The translations under genes were made by a program, and so were the position numbers. From Blastococcus sp. TF02-8 (GTDB taxonomy: Bacteria; Actinomycetota; Actinomycetes; Mycobacteriales; Geodermatophilaceae), in the NCBI RefSeq assembly GCF_003319175.1, contig NZ_QOHK01000013.1, positions 1 through 64,000 of the forward strand: a stretch of 64,000 nucleotides of DNA, given 5' to 3'. Shown piece by piece: positions 17,149 to 25,561 of this stretch; within the stretch, counting starts at the first letter, position 1, and every line of letters starts with the position of its first letter. The notes beneath the pieces were generated by a model. That model searched no databases. It saw only the letters and a program-made list of their open reading frames with translations, and was not told where the DNA came from.

Positions 17149-19404
17149 GTGGACCCCGTGCGCCCGACAGCCGACGCCGCCCTCAGCGCTGCCCTCGACG
17201 CCGCGCTGCGCCCCGGTGGCGTGCGCAGCGTCTTCCAGCCCATCGTCGAGCTCGACAGCGGTCGCGTCGTCGCCCACGAGGCGCTGGCCCGCGGCCCGGA
17301 GGGTCCCCTGCAGCGGCCCGACCAGCTCTTCGCCGCCGCCCGCGAGGCCGGTCGCCTCGCCGAGCTCGACGGCGCCTGCCGCGTCGCGGCCTTCGAGGGG
17401 GCGAGCCGGCACGGCATCGCCGCTCCGCTGGCGCTGTTCGTCAACGTCGAGCCCGAGGTCCTGGACACCGCACCGCTGGACGATCTGCTGGCCATCGCCG
17501 ATGCGGCTCCCGGCCGGTTGCGCGTGGTCCTCGAGATCACCGAGCGGGCCATCGCCGCCCGCCCCGCCGAGCTGCTGCGGACCGTCGCCCGCGTGCGGGA
17601 ACTGGGCTGGGGCATCGCGCTGGACGACGTCGGCGCCGAGCCGATGTCGCTGGCGTTCATGCCGCTGCTGCGCCCCGACGTGGTCAAGCTCGACCTGCGG
17701 CTGGTGCAGGACCGCCCCGGCCCGGCGATCGCGCAGATCATGAACGCGGTCAACGCCTACGCCGAGGCCAGCGGTGCGGCCGTGCTCGCCGAGGGCATCG
17801 AGGACGACCGGCACCTGGCCGTGGCCCGCGCGCTCGGGGCCACGCTCGGTCAGGGCTGGCTGTTCGGCCGCCCCTCCGACACACCGGCCACCGACCGCCC
17901 GGTTGGGTCGCTGCCCGCGCCGGTCGAGAGGTCGGTGCCCGACCCCAGCACCTCCCCCTTCGCGTGCCTGCCCGAGGGGACGACGCTGCGCCGCGCGCCC
18001 AAGAGCCTGCTCATCGAGCTCAGCAAGCAGCTCGAGCGCGAGGCGATGCGGCTCGGCGAGACCTGCGTGGTCGCCGCCACCTTCCAGGAGGCCCGGCACG
18101 TCACTCCGTCGACCAGCCAGCGCTACCGCGACCTGGTCGAGCGCACCGGTTTCGTCTGCGCCCTGGGTGAGGGCCTGCCGGTCGAGCCGCTGCCGGGGGT
18201 GCGCGGTGCCGACCTGTCGCCCACCGACCCGGTCCGGGGTGAGTGGGACGTCGTCGTCCTGGCCCCGCACTTCAGCGTCGCCCTGCTGGCCCGCGACCTG
18301 GGCACCGTCGGCCCGGACCTGGAGCGTCAGTTCGAGTACGCCCTGACCTACGACCGCGACGTCGCCGTGCGGGCCGGGCGCAGCCTGCTGGACCGGGTGG
18401 CCCCGGGCGCTCCGGGGCCGCGCGTCGCACCCCGGGCGGTTCGGGTGCCGGCCGCCACGCCGGCCACCTCGCCGGAGGTGGCGGCGCTGCTCGGTGACAA
18501 CGTGCTGGTGCGCCGGGCCCTGGACGCCACGCCCAGCGGTGTCTGCCTGGTCGACGTCCGGCTCCCCGACCAGCCCATGGTCTACGTGAACGCCGCGTTC
18601 GAGCGGCTCGCCGGCCTGCCGCGCGAGGAGCTGCTGGGCCGCAACTGCCGCTTCCTGCAGGGACCCGACACCGACGCCGCCGCGGTCGCCCGCATCCGCG
18701 ACGCCATCGCCGCCGGCGAGGAGTGCCGCGAGGTGCTGCTCAACGTCCGTGGCCCCGAGCGCACCCCGTGGTTCAACGAGCTGCACCTCGCCCCGGTCAC
18801 CGACGAGAGCGGCGCCGTCGTCCAGTACATCGGCGTGCAGGTCGACGTCACCGACCGGGTGGAGGCCGAGCGCGCCCTGGAGCGTGAGCGGGACCGGGCC
18901 CGCCGCTACCTCGCCCAGATCGAGGAGCTGGCGGTCACCGACCCGCTCACCGGCCTGCCGACCCGCGCGCACCTGCAGCAGCAGGTGGAGACCGCGCTGT
19001 GGAACGCGACGGCGTCCGGCGACGCCGTGGCGCTGCTGGTCGTCGCCGTGGACGGCCATGCCCAGCTGGAGTGCGACCTCGGGCCGGCCGCCGCGGAGGG
19101 GCTGATGCGCGCCACCGCCGAGCGGCTGCGGACGCGCCTGCGCCGCGGTGACCTGGTGGCCCGCTGGACCCGGGACTCGTTCGCCGTCGTCCTGCCGGGG
19201 CTGGCCCCGGCGACGGCCGAGGAGGAGACCGAGCGGGTGGTCGACGAGCTCAGCTGCGCCGTCCAGGGTCCTGTCGTCGTCGGCGGTGGTCCGGTGGTGC
19301 TGGCCGCCCGGGTCGGTGCGGCGCGCTTCCCCGCAGACGCCCAGGACGTGCCCGGTCTGCTGGCCGTCGCCGATCTGGCCGCCGGGCGGACCTCGGCCCG
19401 CTGA
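17149..19404 (+). CDS. EAL-DICT-LOV-GGDEF protein, probable blue-light c-di-GMP phosphodiesterase
   Basis: 751 aa with four domains. EAL (about 10-245) keeps E44-A-L, E129, D159-D160, K180 and E215, so c-di-GMP hydrolysis is plausible. A DICT-type sensory domain (about 280-420) follows. LOV/PAS (about 440-580) has GRNCRFLQ with Cys500, the residue that bonds flavin on blue-light exposure. The C-terminal GGDEF domain (about 590-745) has TRDSF (674-678) instead of GGDEF, so it is unlikely to make c-di-GMP and may bind GTP or serve dimerisation. EAL placed first is unusual. No membrane segment; likely cytosolic. Start GTG; a second GTG lies three codons later. Confidence 0.9.
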   Translation: MDPVRPTADAALSAALDAALRPGGVRSVFQPIVELDSGRVVAHEALARGPEGPLQRPDQLFAAAREAGRLAELDGACRVAAFEGASRHGIAAPLALFVNVEPEVLDTAPLDDLLAIADAAPGRLRVVLEITERAIAARPAELLRTVARVRELGWGIALDDVGAEPMSLAFMPLLRPDVVKLDLRLVQDRPGPAIAQIMNAVNAYAEASGAAVLAEGIEDDRHLAVARALGATLGQGWLFGRPSDTPATDRPVGSLPAPVERSVPDPSTSPFACLPEGTTLRRAPKSLLIELSKQLEREAMRLGETCVVAATFQEARHVTPSTSQRYRDLVERTGFVCALGEGLPVEPLPGVRGADLSPTDPVRGEWDVVVLAPHFSVALLARDLGTVGPDLERQFEYALTYDRDVAVRAGRSLLDRVAPGAPGPRVAPRAVRVPAATPATSPEVAALLGDNVLVRRALDATPSGVCLVDVRLPDQPMVYVNAAFERLAGLPREELLGRNCRFLQGPDTDAAAVARIRDAIAAGEECREVLLNVRGPERTPWFNELHLAPVTDESGAVVQYIGVQVDVTDRVEAERALERERDRARRYLAQIEELAVTDPLTGLPTRAHLQQQVETALWNATASGDAVALLVVAVDGHAQLECDLGPAAAEGLMRATAERLRTRLRRGDLVARWTRDSFAVVLPGLAPATAEEETERVVDELSCAVQGPVVVGGGPVVLAARVGAARFPADAQDVPGLLAVADLAAGRTSAR

Positions 19405-19407
19405 CGG

Positions 19408-19701
19408 TCAGCCGACCTCGTCGAGCAGCTCGACGCGGAACGGCGGCCGGCCGATGCCGCTGACCCGGGTGTTGCCCCAGGGATCGGCCTCGGTGGCCTC
19501 GGCGACCGAGGTCCCGTGCGGGGTGGTGATCTCCAGCCGCGTCCGGGGGGCCGCCTGGACGGCGACCCGCCCGGACCAGACGACGGAGCCGGCGAGCGGA
19601 TCGAAGCGGGCGGCGAGCGCCGCTCGCGTCGTCGTCGACACGCCGTCGACGACGACGGCGACCTCACCCTCGTAGCCCTCGGGCTCCTCGTGCTCGCTCA
19701 T
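19408..19701 (-). CDS. DUF4873-like small protein
   Basis: 97 aa, beginning MSEHEEPEGYEGEVAVVVDG, with later LEITTPHGTSVAEATEADPW. The pattern fits the DUF4873 family, which in actinobacteria is often fused to or beside monooxygenases. Here it follows the TetR gene (14 nt gap) that faces an AurF-like oxygenase, which supports a link with that oxygenase. Function unproven. Confidence 0.65.
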   Translation of the reverse strand: MSEHEEPEGYEGEVAVVVDGVSTTTRAALAARFDPLAGSVVWSGRVAVQAAPRTRLEITTPHGTSVAEATEADPWGNTRVSGIGRPPFRVELLDEVG

Positions 19702-19715
19702 CGACCTCCCCCTCG

Positions 19716-20387
19716 TCAGCTCCGCGGCGGGAGCAGCGTCCCCAGACCGCCGTCGGCCAGTGCCGTGAGCTGGTCGACCAGCTCCGCAGCGGGCACGGTG
19801 CGGGCGACCGACCACCAGTGCGACGCCAGCTGGACCATCCCCACCACGCCGTAGGCCCAGGTCATGGCGCCCTCGGTCGGCCGCCCCACCCGGGCCAGGC
19901 GCTCCTGGATCAGGCCGCCCAGCGCCGTGGCGACGGCGTGCTCGGTGGCCGCGACCAGGTCCGCGCGGCCGGCCCGGCCGGTCTGGGCGTAGGCGAAGCG
20001 GTAGAGGGCCGGCTCGTCCTCGATCAGGGCGACGAATGCGGCGATGACGGCACGCAGCCGGTCCCGGTCGTCGGCCCGGTCGACGGCGAGCTCGCCGAGG
20101 AGCCGCGGAAGCAGGATGGCCTGGGAGATCCGGTCGAGGACGGCGTCGATCAGCTCGTCCTTGTCGCTGAAGTAGCGGTAGATGACGGTCTTCGACACCC
20201 CGGCGCTGCGCGCGACGTCGTCGACGGAGAACTCGGGGCCGACCAGCCGCACGGCGGCGACGGCGGCGTCCACGAGTTCTTCCTTGCGGGCCCTGCGGTG
20301 CTCGGTCCAGCGGGAGCGCCGGCCGTCGGGCGCCGGTGACGGCGTCGTGGGCTGCGACACGCCCGGCGACTCCACCACCCTTTGCAT
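19716..20387 (-). CDS. TetR-family transcriptional regulator
   Basis: 223 aa. N-terminal helix-turn-helix FSVDDVARSAGVSKTVIYRYFSDKDELIDA after KEELVDAAVAA (residues about 30-80); helical ligand domain follows. Start is the ATG at 20387, upstream of which a 17-bp dyad (20395-20411) sits eight bases away, so autorepression is likely. Divergent from the AurF-like gene and followed by the DUF4873 gene. Confidence 0.92.
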   Translation of the reverse strand: MQRVVESPGVSQPTTPSPAPDGRRSRWTEHRRARKEELVDAAVAAVRLVGPEFSVDDVARSAGVSKTVIYRYFSDKDELIDAVLDRISQAILLPRLLGELAVDRADDRDRLRAVIAAFVALIEDEPALYRFAYAQTGRAGRADLVAATEHAVATALGGLIQERLARVGRPTEGAMTWAYGVVGMVQLASHWWSVARTVPAAELVDQLTALADGGLGTLLPPRS

Positions 20388-20394
20388 GTGTTCC

Positions 20395-20411
20395 AAGGTA
20401 ACAGCTACCTT
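20395..20411. promoter_or_regulatory. 17-bp dyad, likely TetR operator
   Basis: AAGGTA (20395-20400) and TACCTT (20406-20411) are perfect inverted arms around ACAGC. The site lies in the 62-bp gap between the divergent tetR and AurF-like genes, adjacent to both starts, and is the only clear dyad there. Binding by the adjacent TetR protein would control both directions. Confidence 0.6.
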
Positions 20412-20449
20412 CCGTTGCAGTCCTACCGACGTCCAGGGGGAGCCCGCCG

Positions 20450-21376
20450 ATGACCACCATCCTTCCGTCCGGCCGCGAACGCTCGACGGGCAAGGCGCCC
20501 GTGGACCGGCAGGCCCTCTCGACACGGCTGCTCGGATCGGCGGCGAAGAAGTCCTACGACCCCGTCGTCGACATCGACTGGACCGCCCCGATCCCCGACG
20601 ACCTCTACGGTCTGTCACCGGAGTGGTCCACGCTGTACGGCACGCCGTTGTGGGAGCAGCTGGACCACGCGCAGCGGGTCCGGCTGACCATCCACGAGTA
20701 CTGCTCGATCTCCGGCATCGGGATCTGGTTCGAGCACCTGCTCATGCAGCTCGTGCTGCGCGACATCTACGGCGACGACCCCGCCCAGCCGCACGTGCAG
20801 TGGGCACTCACCGAGATCGCCGACGAGTGCCGGCACTCGGTGATGTTCGCCCGCACGGCGCAGACCTTCGGCGCCCCGTCGTACGGCCCGCCCGCTGCGC
20901 TGCTGACGCTGGGCAAGGCCTACGCCGCGCGGGCCGACGGCCCGGCCGCCTACGCCGCCATCCTCGTGGCGGAGGAGATCCTCGACATCTTCCAGCGCGA
21001 CCTGATGAAGGACGAGCGGGTGCAGCCGCTCACCCGCGCGACCAGCCAGATCCACGTCGTCGAGGAGGCGCGGCACATGCGTTTCGCCCGTGAGGAGGTC
21101 GCCCGGCGCACCCCGGAGCTGTCGTTCCTGCAGCGCCACCGGCACCGGACGATGGTCGCCGCCTGCGCCGCGATCGTGGCGGAGAACCTGGTGCAGCCGC
21201 AGGTGTACGCGGCGGTGGGGCTGGACCCGAGGGTGGCCCGCGCCGCCGCACGCGGCAACGAGCACTACACCGCGAAGCTCAAGGACTCCGCCGCCGGGCT
21301 CGTCTCGTTCCTGCGCGGGGTCGGCCTGATCGGCGGCCCGTCGGAGCGGCTCTGGAAGCGCGCAGGCCTGCTCTAG
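20450..21376 (+). CDS. AurF-like non-haem di-iron oxygenase
   Basis: 308 aa protein resembling p-aminobenzoate N-oxygenase AurF and its actinobacterial relatives. Two EXXH-type iron ligands are visible: DECRHSVMFAR (about residue 125) and EEARHMRFAREE (about residue 205), plus Glu residues in IHEYCS and LVAEEILD. Substrate unknown; N-oxygenation or hydroxylation of an aromatic or lipid is family-typical. Paired with TetR and DUF4873 genes. Its 3' end overlaps the SpoU methyltransferase gene by four bases, convergently. Confidence 0.85.
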   Translation: MTTILPSGRERSTGKAPVDRQALSTRLLGSAAKKSYDPVVDIDWTAPIPDDLYGLSPEWSTLYGTPLWEQLDHAQRVRLTIHEYCSISGIGIWFEHLLMQLVLRDIYGDDPAQPHVQWALTEIADECRHSVMFARTAQTFGAPSYGPPAALLTLGKAYAARADGPAAYAAILVAEEILDIFQRDLMKDERVQPLTRATSQIHVVEEARHMRFAREEVARRTPELSFLQRHRHRTMVAACAAIVAENLVQPQVYAAVGLDPRVARAAARGNEHYTAKLKDSAAGLVSFLRGVGLIGGPSERLWKRAGLL

Positions 21377-22182
21377 GCGGCCGGCCCCGGCTCCTGGGCG
21401 AGCGAGGTCGTGTACAGGCAGATCGCGGCGGCGGCGGCGAGGTTCAGGCTCTCCGCTCGGCCGCGCATCGGGATCCGGACCCGGGCATCGGCCAGGGCCG
21501 CCAGGTCGGCGGGCACCCCACGGGCCTCGTTGCCGAACAACCACAGCACCGGTCCGGCGAGCCGACCGGCCGGCACCAGCTCCGGGAGCTCCACCTCTCC
21601 CCCGCCGTCGGCGGCCAGCACCGTGACCCCGGCGGCGCGGACCGCGGGGAGCAGCGACTCCAGCGGCGCACTCCGGACGACGTCGACGTGGAAGAGGCTC
21701 CCGGCGCTGGACCGCACCGCCTTGCCGCCGTAGGGATCGGCCGAGCCGGTTCCGAAGACGACGGCGCCGGCGCCGCACGCGTCGGCGGTGCGCAGCACGG
21801 TCCCGGCGTTACCCGGGTCGGCGAGCTCGGCGAGCGCGACGGCCAGCCGCGGTGGCGACGTCGTCAGCTGCTCGGCGGGGACGTCGCGGAGCTCGCAGAC
21901 GGCGACGAGGCCCTGCGGGGTGACGGTCTCGGAGAGGCCCACGGCCGCCTTCTCCGACATCAGCCGGACCGGCACGGCGGTGCCGGCCAGCAGGTCGTGG
22001 TGCGCGGCGGCCGCGGCCTCGGTGGCGAACACCTCGCGGACACCGGCGGGCTGGGCCAACGCCTCGGCCACGGCCTGGCGCCCCTCGGCGAGGAACAGGC
22101 CGGCGCTCTCACGGCCGGGACGGCGGGTGAGCTTGCGTGCGGCGGCGACCCGCCCGGACCGCTCGGTCAGCAGCTCGGTCAC
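21373..22182 (-). CDS. TrmH/SpoU-family RNA 2'-O-methyltransferase
   Basis: 269 aa knotted SPOUT methyltransferase. Substrate-binding N-terminal domain, then ELADPGNAGTVLRTADACGA, LFGNEARGVP and IPMRGRAESLNLAAAAAICLY, the three SpoU motifs. Target RNA (23S rRNA or tRNA) not deducible. GTG start; an 82-nt spacer follows rplT and contains a short GACGCCG/CGGCGTC hairpin without a U-run. The infC-rpmI-rplT-trmH order is usual in actinobacteria. Confidence 0.92.
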   Translation of the reverse strand: MTELLTERSGRVAAARKLTRRPGRESAGLFLAEGRQAVAEALAQPAGVREVFATEAAAAAHHDLLAGTAVPVRLMSEKAAVGLSETVTPQGLVAVCELRDVPAEQLTTSPPRLAVALAELADPGNAGTVLRTADACGAGAVVFGTGSADPYGGKAVRSSAGSLFHVDVVRSAPLESLLPAVRAAGVTVLAADGGGEVELPELVPAGRLAGPVLWLFGNEARGVPADLAALADARVRIPMRGRAESLNLAAAAAICLYTTSLAQEPGPAA

Positions 22183-22264
22183 GGGAGGGACTCCTCTCGG
22201 TACAGACGGCGACGCCGCCGGCGCCGACCCCGGGGGCCGGACGCCGACGGCGTCGGGGTGATTC

Positions 22265-22654
22265 TCAGGCGGCCTGGGCGCCGGTGGCCTGCGGGTTCGC
22301 GGCGAGCGCGGCCCGGGCGGACTCGACGAGCGCGGCGAAGGCGGCCGGCTCGTTGACGGCCAGCTCGGCCAGGACCCGGCGGTCCAGCTCGATGCCGGCC
22401 AGCTTGAGGCCCTGCATGAACCGGTTGTAGGTCATGTCGTTCAGGCGGGCCGCGGCGTTGATGCGGGTGATCCACAGCTTGCGGAAGTCACCCTTGCGCA
22501 CCTTGCGGTCGCGGTAGTTGTAGGTCGCGGAGTGGAGGATCTGCTCCTTGGCCTTGCGGTAGAGCCGCGAGCGCTGGCCGCGGTAGCCGCTGGCCTGCTC
22601 GAGGACGCTACGACGCTTCTTCTGGGCGTTGACCGCCCGCTTCACGCGTGCCAC
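22265..22654 (-). CDS. rplT: 50S ribosomal protein L20
   Basis: 129 aa, starting [20 protein letters not shown], highly basic, with the conserved [10 protein letters not shown] and [10 protein letters not shown]. Binds 23S rRNA early in 50S assembly. GTG start with AGGAG seven bases upstream. Third gene of infC-rpmI-rplT; in other bacteria L20 also represses this operon. The C-terminus is slightly extended by an Ala-rich tail. Confidence 0.98.
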   Translation of the reverse strand: MARVKRAVNAQKKRRSVLEQASGYRGQRSRLYRKAKEQILHSATYNYRDRKVRKGDFRKLWITRINAAARLNDMTYNRFMQGLKLAGIELDRRVLAELAVNEPAAFAALVESARAALAANPQATGAQAA

Positions 22655-22688
22655 GTGAGAGCTCCTGTCTTCTCGTCAGTAAGGGCGG

Positions 22689-22883
22689 TCAGAGACCGAG
22701 CAGCTTCTTCATGCGGGGGGCGTCGGCCTTGGACAGGACGCCGATCCCGCTCACGCGGCGCTTGCGGCCCGAGGACTTCACCTCGAACTTGTGCTGGTTG
22801 TTGGTGTGCTCGCGCACGAGCTTCCCGGAACCCGTCACGCGCACGCGCTTCGCGGTGCCCTTGTGGGTCTTCTGCTTCGGCAT
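22689..22883 (-). CDS. rpmI: 50S ribosomal protein L35
   Basis: 64 aa, MPKQKTHKGTAKRVRVTGSG, with HKFEVKSSGRKRR; small basic protein of the large subunit. Between infC and rplT, 34 nt from rplT. ATG start with AGGGA shortly upstream. Confidence 0.98.
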   Translation of the reverse strand: MPKQKTHKGTAKRVRVTGSGKLVREHTNNQHKFEVKSSGRKRRVSGIGVLSKADAPRMKKLLGL

Positions 22884-22977
22884 GTCCCTGGTCCTGTTCG
22901 TGTCTCGTGAGTCGTTCGGCCCCGCTGCGGTGACCCACCGCGAGCGTGCGCGCGGTGGGGGCCGGCGGGGTCGGTCT

Positions 22978-23571
22978 TCAGGCGGTGGGCGCCTGCTCCT
23001 CGGCAGGCTCGTCCTTCGCCGGTCGGGCCTTGGCGGCCTGCGCCTGCTGCTGCAGCGCCTGCGCGTTCTTGTGCGGCGCGATCACCATGACCATGTTCCG
23101 GCCGTCCTGCTTCGGGTTGGACTCGACGACGCCCAGCTCGCTGACGTCGGCGGCCAGCCGCTGCAGGAGGCGGTAGCCCATCTCCGGGCGCGACTGCTCG
23201 CGGCCGCGGAACATCACGGTGATCTTGACCTTGTCGCCGCCCTTGAGGAAGCGCTCGACGTGGCCCTTCTTGGTCTCGTAGTCGTGCGGGTCGATCTTCA
23301 GGCGCAGCCGCATCTCCTTGATGACGGTGAGCGCCTGGTTGCGCCGCGACTCACGCGCCTTCTGGGCGGCCTCGTACTTGAACTTCCCGTAGTCCATGAG
23401 CTTGGCGACGGGCGGCCGGGCCATGGGAGCGACCTCGACGAGGTCGAGCTCGGAGTCCTGGGCCAGGCGCAGCGCTTCGCCGATCGACACGATGCCGACC
23501 TGCTCGCCCTCGGGACCCACGAGGCGGACCTCGGGGACCCGGATACGGTCGTTGATGCGGGGCTCGGTGAT
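22978..23571 (-). CDS. infC: Translation initiation factor IF-3
   Basis: Prevents premature 50S joining and checks the start codon on the 30S subunit. 197 aa from an ATC codon at 23571: the family-typical N-terminus [17 protein letters not shown] begins there, and AGGAG lies five bases upstream. The frame is open further upstream but without conserved residues. An ATG near 23610 is in another frame. Rare AUU/AUC starts are a known feature of infC and allow autoregulation by IF-3. N-domain residues 1-80, linker, C-domain 90-175, then an Ala/Glu-rich tail. Confidence 0.95.
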   Translation of the reverse strand: MTEPRINDRIRVPEVRLVGPEGEQVGIVSIGEALRLAQDSELDLVEVAPMARPPVAKLMDYGKFKYEAAQKARESRRNQALTVIKEMRLRLKIDPHDYETKKGHVERFLKGGDKVKITVMFRGREQSRPEMGYRLLQRLAADVSELGVVESNPKQDGRNMVMVIAPHKNAQALQQQAQAAKARPAKDEPAEEQAPTA

Positions 23572-23633
23572 GGCCTCTCCTCTGCTTCTGCATGGGAGGA
23601 GTCGCTGGCCCACCCGGGCGCCGACAGACGTCA

Positions 23634-23661
23634 GGCCCCGTGAGCGTCTGCTCACGGGGCC
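23634..23661 (-). promoter_or_regulatory. 12-bp-stem hairpin in the infC leader
   Basis: GGCCCCGTGAGC (23634-23645) and GCTCACGGGGCC (23650-23661) are perfect inverted arms around a 4-base loop, ending about 60 nt before the infC start. There is no U-run after it in the direction of infC, so it resembles a leader or attenuator hairpin more than a simple terminator. Confidence 0.6.
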
Positions 23662-23789
23662 CACTCGCCGGTGGCGCACGACCCGTGACGGGTACGTGCA
23701 CACGCGAGCACCGACCGGTGGCCGGTTCTCGCGATCCGGGACCTGGGCGCCCAGGGGGCGTCAGGTGGGAGCGGGCTCCTCTTCTGGTT

Positions 23790-23813
23790 CAGCGGCCCGG
23801 GGCGGGGCCGCTG
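23790..23813 (-). promoter_or_regulatory. 9-bp-stem hairpin in the infC leader
   Basis: CAGCGGCCC (23790-23798) and GGGCCGCTG (23805-23813) pair perfectly around six bases. It lies upstream of the larger hairpin in the transcript running to infC. It could equally help end transcription from the PH-domain gene, whose stop is about 150 bases earlier on the same strand. Confidence 0.45.
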
Positions 23814-23964
23814 AGTGGTTCGCGCGCCTCGATGTAGCGGGGAGGCACGCCCACTCTACAGCGTGTCCGTCCTCCGCGGCATTCCCCCCTCGCGAGGGAC
23901 TGGAACGGCCCCGCGCAGCGGCTCGCGCTGAGCTCGCGAGGCGGAGCACCACAGCGGCCGTTCT

Positions 23965-24453
23965 TCAGTCGTCGTAGAGCAGCGGGGGGCGCACCGGGTC
24001 GTTCGCCCGCGCCGCGGCGTGCAGCGCGCGCAGGCCCTCGACCCCGCGCACCGCCGTCTCCCCGTCGAAGGCCTGCAGTCCCAGCAGCGAGACCTCGTCC
24101 CCGTTCTCCAGCAGCAGCGAGCCCCAGTAGGACTTCTCGTCGAACCGCACCGCGCGCACGGCCGTCCACGGGAGCTCGTGGTGGATCAGCAGGTTGCGGA
24201 TCCGGACGCCGGACGCATCGGCGTCGATGCGCGAGCGCCCCAGGAAGACGACCCCCGCGGCGAGCACCACGCCGAGGCCGGCGATCGCGACCTGGTCCAC
24301 CACCCCGTAGTCGACGACCGTGTTGGTCGTCCCCGGGAGGGAGAGCGCCGCGAGCACCATCACGAGCACCACGACCACCGCCAGGACGGTGAGCAGCTGA
24401 CGCATGCGACGGGGGACGATGGAGACCGCCGCAGGGGCCTGGGGTCCGGACAC
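23965..24453 (-). CDS. Membrane protein with PH-like domain
   Basis: 162 aa from GTG 24453. Two hydrophobic helices (about residues 18-40 and 52-72), then a bacterial PH-like segment: SRIDADASGVRIRNLLIHHELPWTAV split around residue 85, and later SLLLENGDEVSLLGLQ. Proteins of this kind are common small actinobacterial membrane proteins without a known role. Upstream of the infC leader on the same strand and divergent from the metallo-hydrolase gene. Confidence 0.75.
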   Translation of the reverse strand: MSGPQAPAAVSIVPRRMRQLLTVLAVVVVLVMVLAALSLPGTTNTVVDYGVVDQVAIAGLGVVLAAGVVFLGRSRIDADASGVRIRNLLIHHELPWTAVRAVRFDEKSYWGSLLLENGDEVSLLGLQAFDGETAVRGVEGLRALHAAARANDPVRPPLLYDD

Positions 24454-24505
24454 GCCACCATTCTCCCAGCCGCCGCCCGGACCGCTCCTGGCAGAGTGCG
24501 GTGTC

Positions 24506-25561
24506 GTGGAGATCACCGGCACCGCCCAGCACGAGGCCTGGGAGGCACGCACCCTCCCCCCGGTCGAACAGCTGCGACCCGACCTCTGGTCGATCCCGGT
24601 ACCGATCCCGCACAACCCGCTGCGCTACGTCAGCACCTACGCCTTCGCCCTCGAGGGGGGCGGCCTGGGTCTGATCGACACCGGCTGGGAGAGCGAGGAG
24701 GGCTGGGCTGCCCTCACCCGTGGCCTGTCCTCGATCGGTGGCGGAGTCGGGGACCTGCGCGGAGTCCTCGTCACGCACCTGCACTTCGACCACCTGGGGC
24801 TCGCCGCCCGGGTGCGCGAGGCCAGCGGCGCCTGGATCGCCATGCACCCGGCCGACGTGGACGCCGTCCGCCGGCTGACCACGACGGAGACCCAGGCGGC
24901 GGTGGACGGGGAGGTGGCCTTCCTCGTCGGCCTCGGCGCACCCCGCGAGGAGGCGCTCAGCGACGTCGGCGGGGCGGAGAACCTCGCCGGGTTCTCCCGG
25001 ATGGCCGTCGCGGACCGGCTGCTCGAGGACGGCGAGCTCGCCGACTTCCCCGGCTGGGACCTGCGCGCGGTGCACACGCCCGGGCACACCCCGGGCCACC
25101 TCTGCTTCGCCGAGGAGCGCACCGGGCTGTTCTTCGCCGGCGACCACGTGCTGCCGAAGATCAGCCCCAACATCTCCACCAGCCCCGGCTCCGGCCCCGA
25201 CGGCGACCCGCTCGGGGACTTCATGACCTCCCTGCAGGCCGTCCGCGACCTGGACCCGACCGAGGTGCTTCCGGCCCACGAGTGGCGCTTCCGCGGCCTG
25301 GCCGAACGGGTCGACTCGCTCACCGACCACCACGAGCGGCGGATGGCCGAGCTGCTGGCCGCGATCCGCGCACACCCGGGTTCGACCCCGTGGGACCTCG
25401 CCGCCCACCTGACCTGGTCGCGCCCCTGGGAGCAGTACGCGCGGCGGATGCGGATCTTCGCGATCACCGAGACCGACGCCCACCTCCGGCTGCTGGCCCG
25501 CCGTGGTCTGGTGGTCGGCAGCGGCGATCCCGTGCAGACGTGGACCGCCGCCGTCCGGTGA
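24506..25561 (+). CDS. Metallo-beta-lactamase-fold hydrolase
   Basis: 351 aa. Zinc motif THLHFDHLG near residue 90, then HTPGHTPGHLCF and FAGDHVLP, the usual metal ligands of the superfamily. The C-terminal ~70 residues look like a winged-helix substrate domain of the type seen in LACTB2-like members. Natural substrate unknown (thioesters, lactones, RNA are all possible). Start at GTG 24506 chosen because the preceding in-frame residues look random; ribosome-binding site is weak. Its stop overlaps the next gene (GTGA). Confidence 0.85.
   Translation: MEITGTAQHEAWEARTLPPVEQLRPDLWSIPVPIPHNPLRYVSTYAFALEGGGLGLIDTGWESEEGWAALTRGLSSIGGGVGDLRGVLVTHLHFDHLGLAARVREASGAWIAMHPADVDAVRRLTTTETQAAVDGEVAFLVGLGAPREEALSDVGGAENLAGFSRMAVADRLLEDGELADFPGWDLRAVHTPGHTPGHLCFAEERTGLFFAGDHVLPKISPNISTSPGSGPDGDPLGDFMTSLQAVRDLDPTEVLPAHEWRFRGLAERVDSLTDHHERRMAELLAAIRAHPGSTPWDLAAHLTWSRPWEQYARRMRIFAITETDAHLRLLARRGLVVGSGDPVQTWTAAVR

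Larger units (their letters stand above)
23572..23964 (-). promoter_or_regulatory. Long structured infC leader region without a gene
   Basis: 393 bases between infC and the PH-domain gene hold no supported gene on either strand. On the minus strand they form the infC upstream region with two strong hairpins (listed separately) and the AGGAG of infC. A TAGAGT hexamer near 23850 could be a -10 but has no good -35, so I do not call a promoter. infC operons in other bacteria have ribosomal-protein-binding leaders. Confidence 0.5.

Noticed and set aside
23582-23703. Longer infC reading frame starting near 23703
   Set aside because: The extra residues are unrelated to IF-3 and lie over the leader hairpin; ATC at 23571 has the ribosome-binding site.
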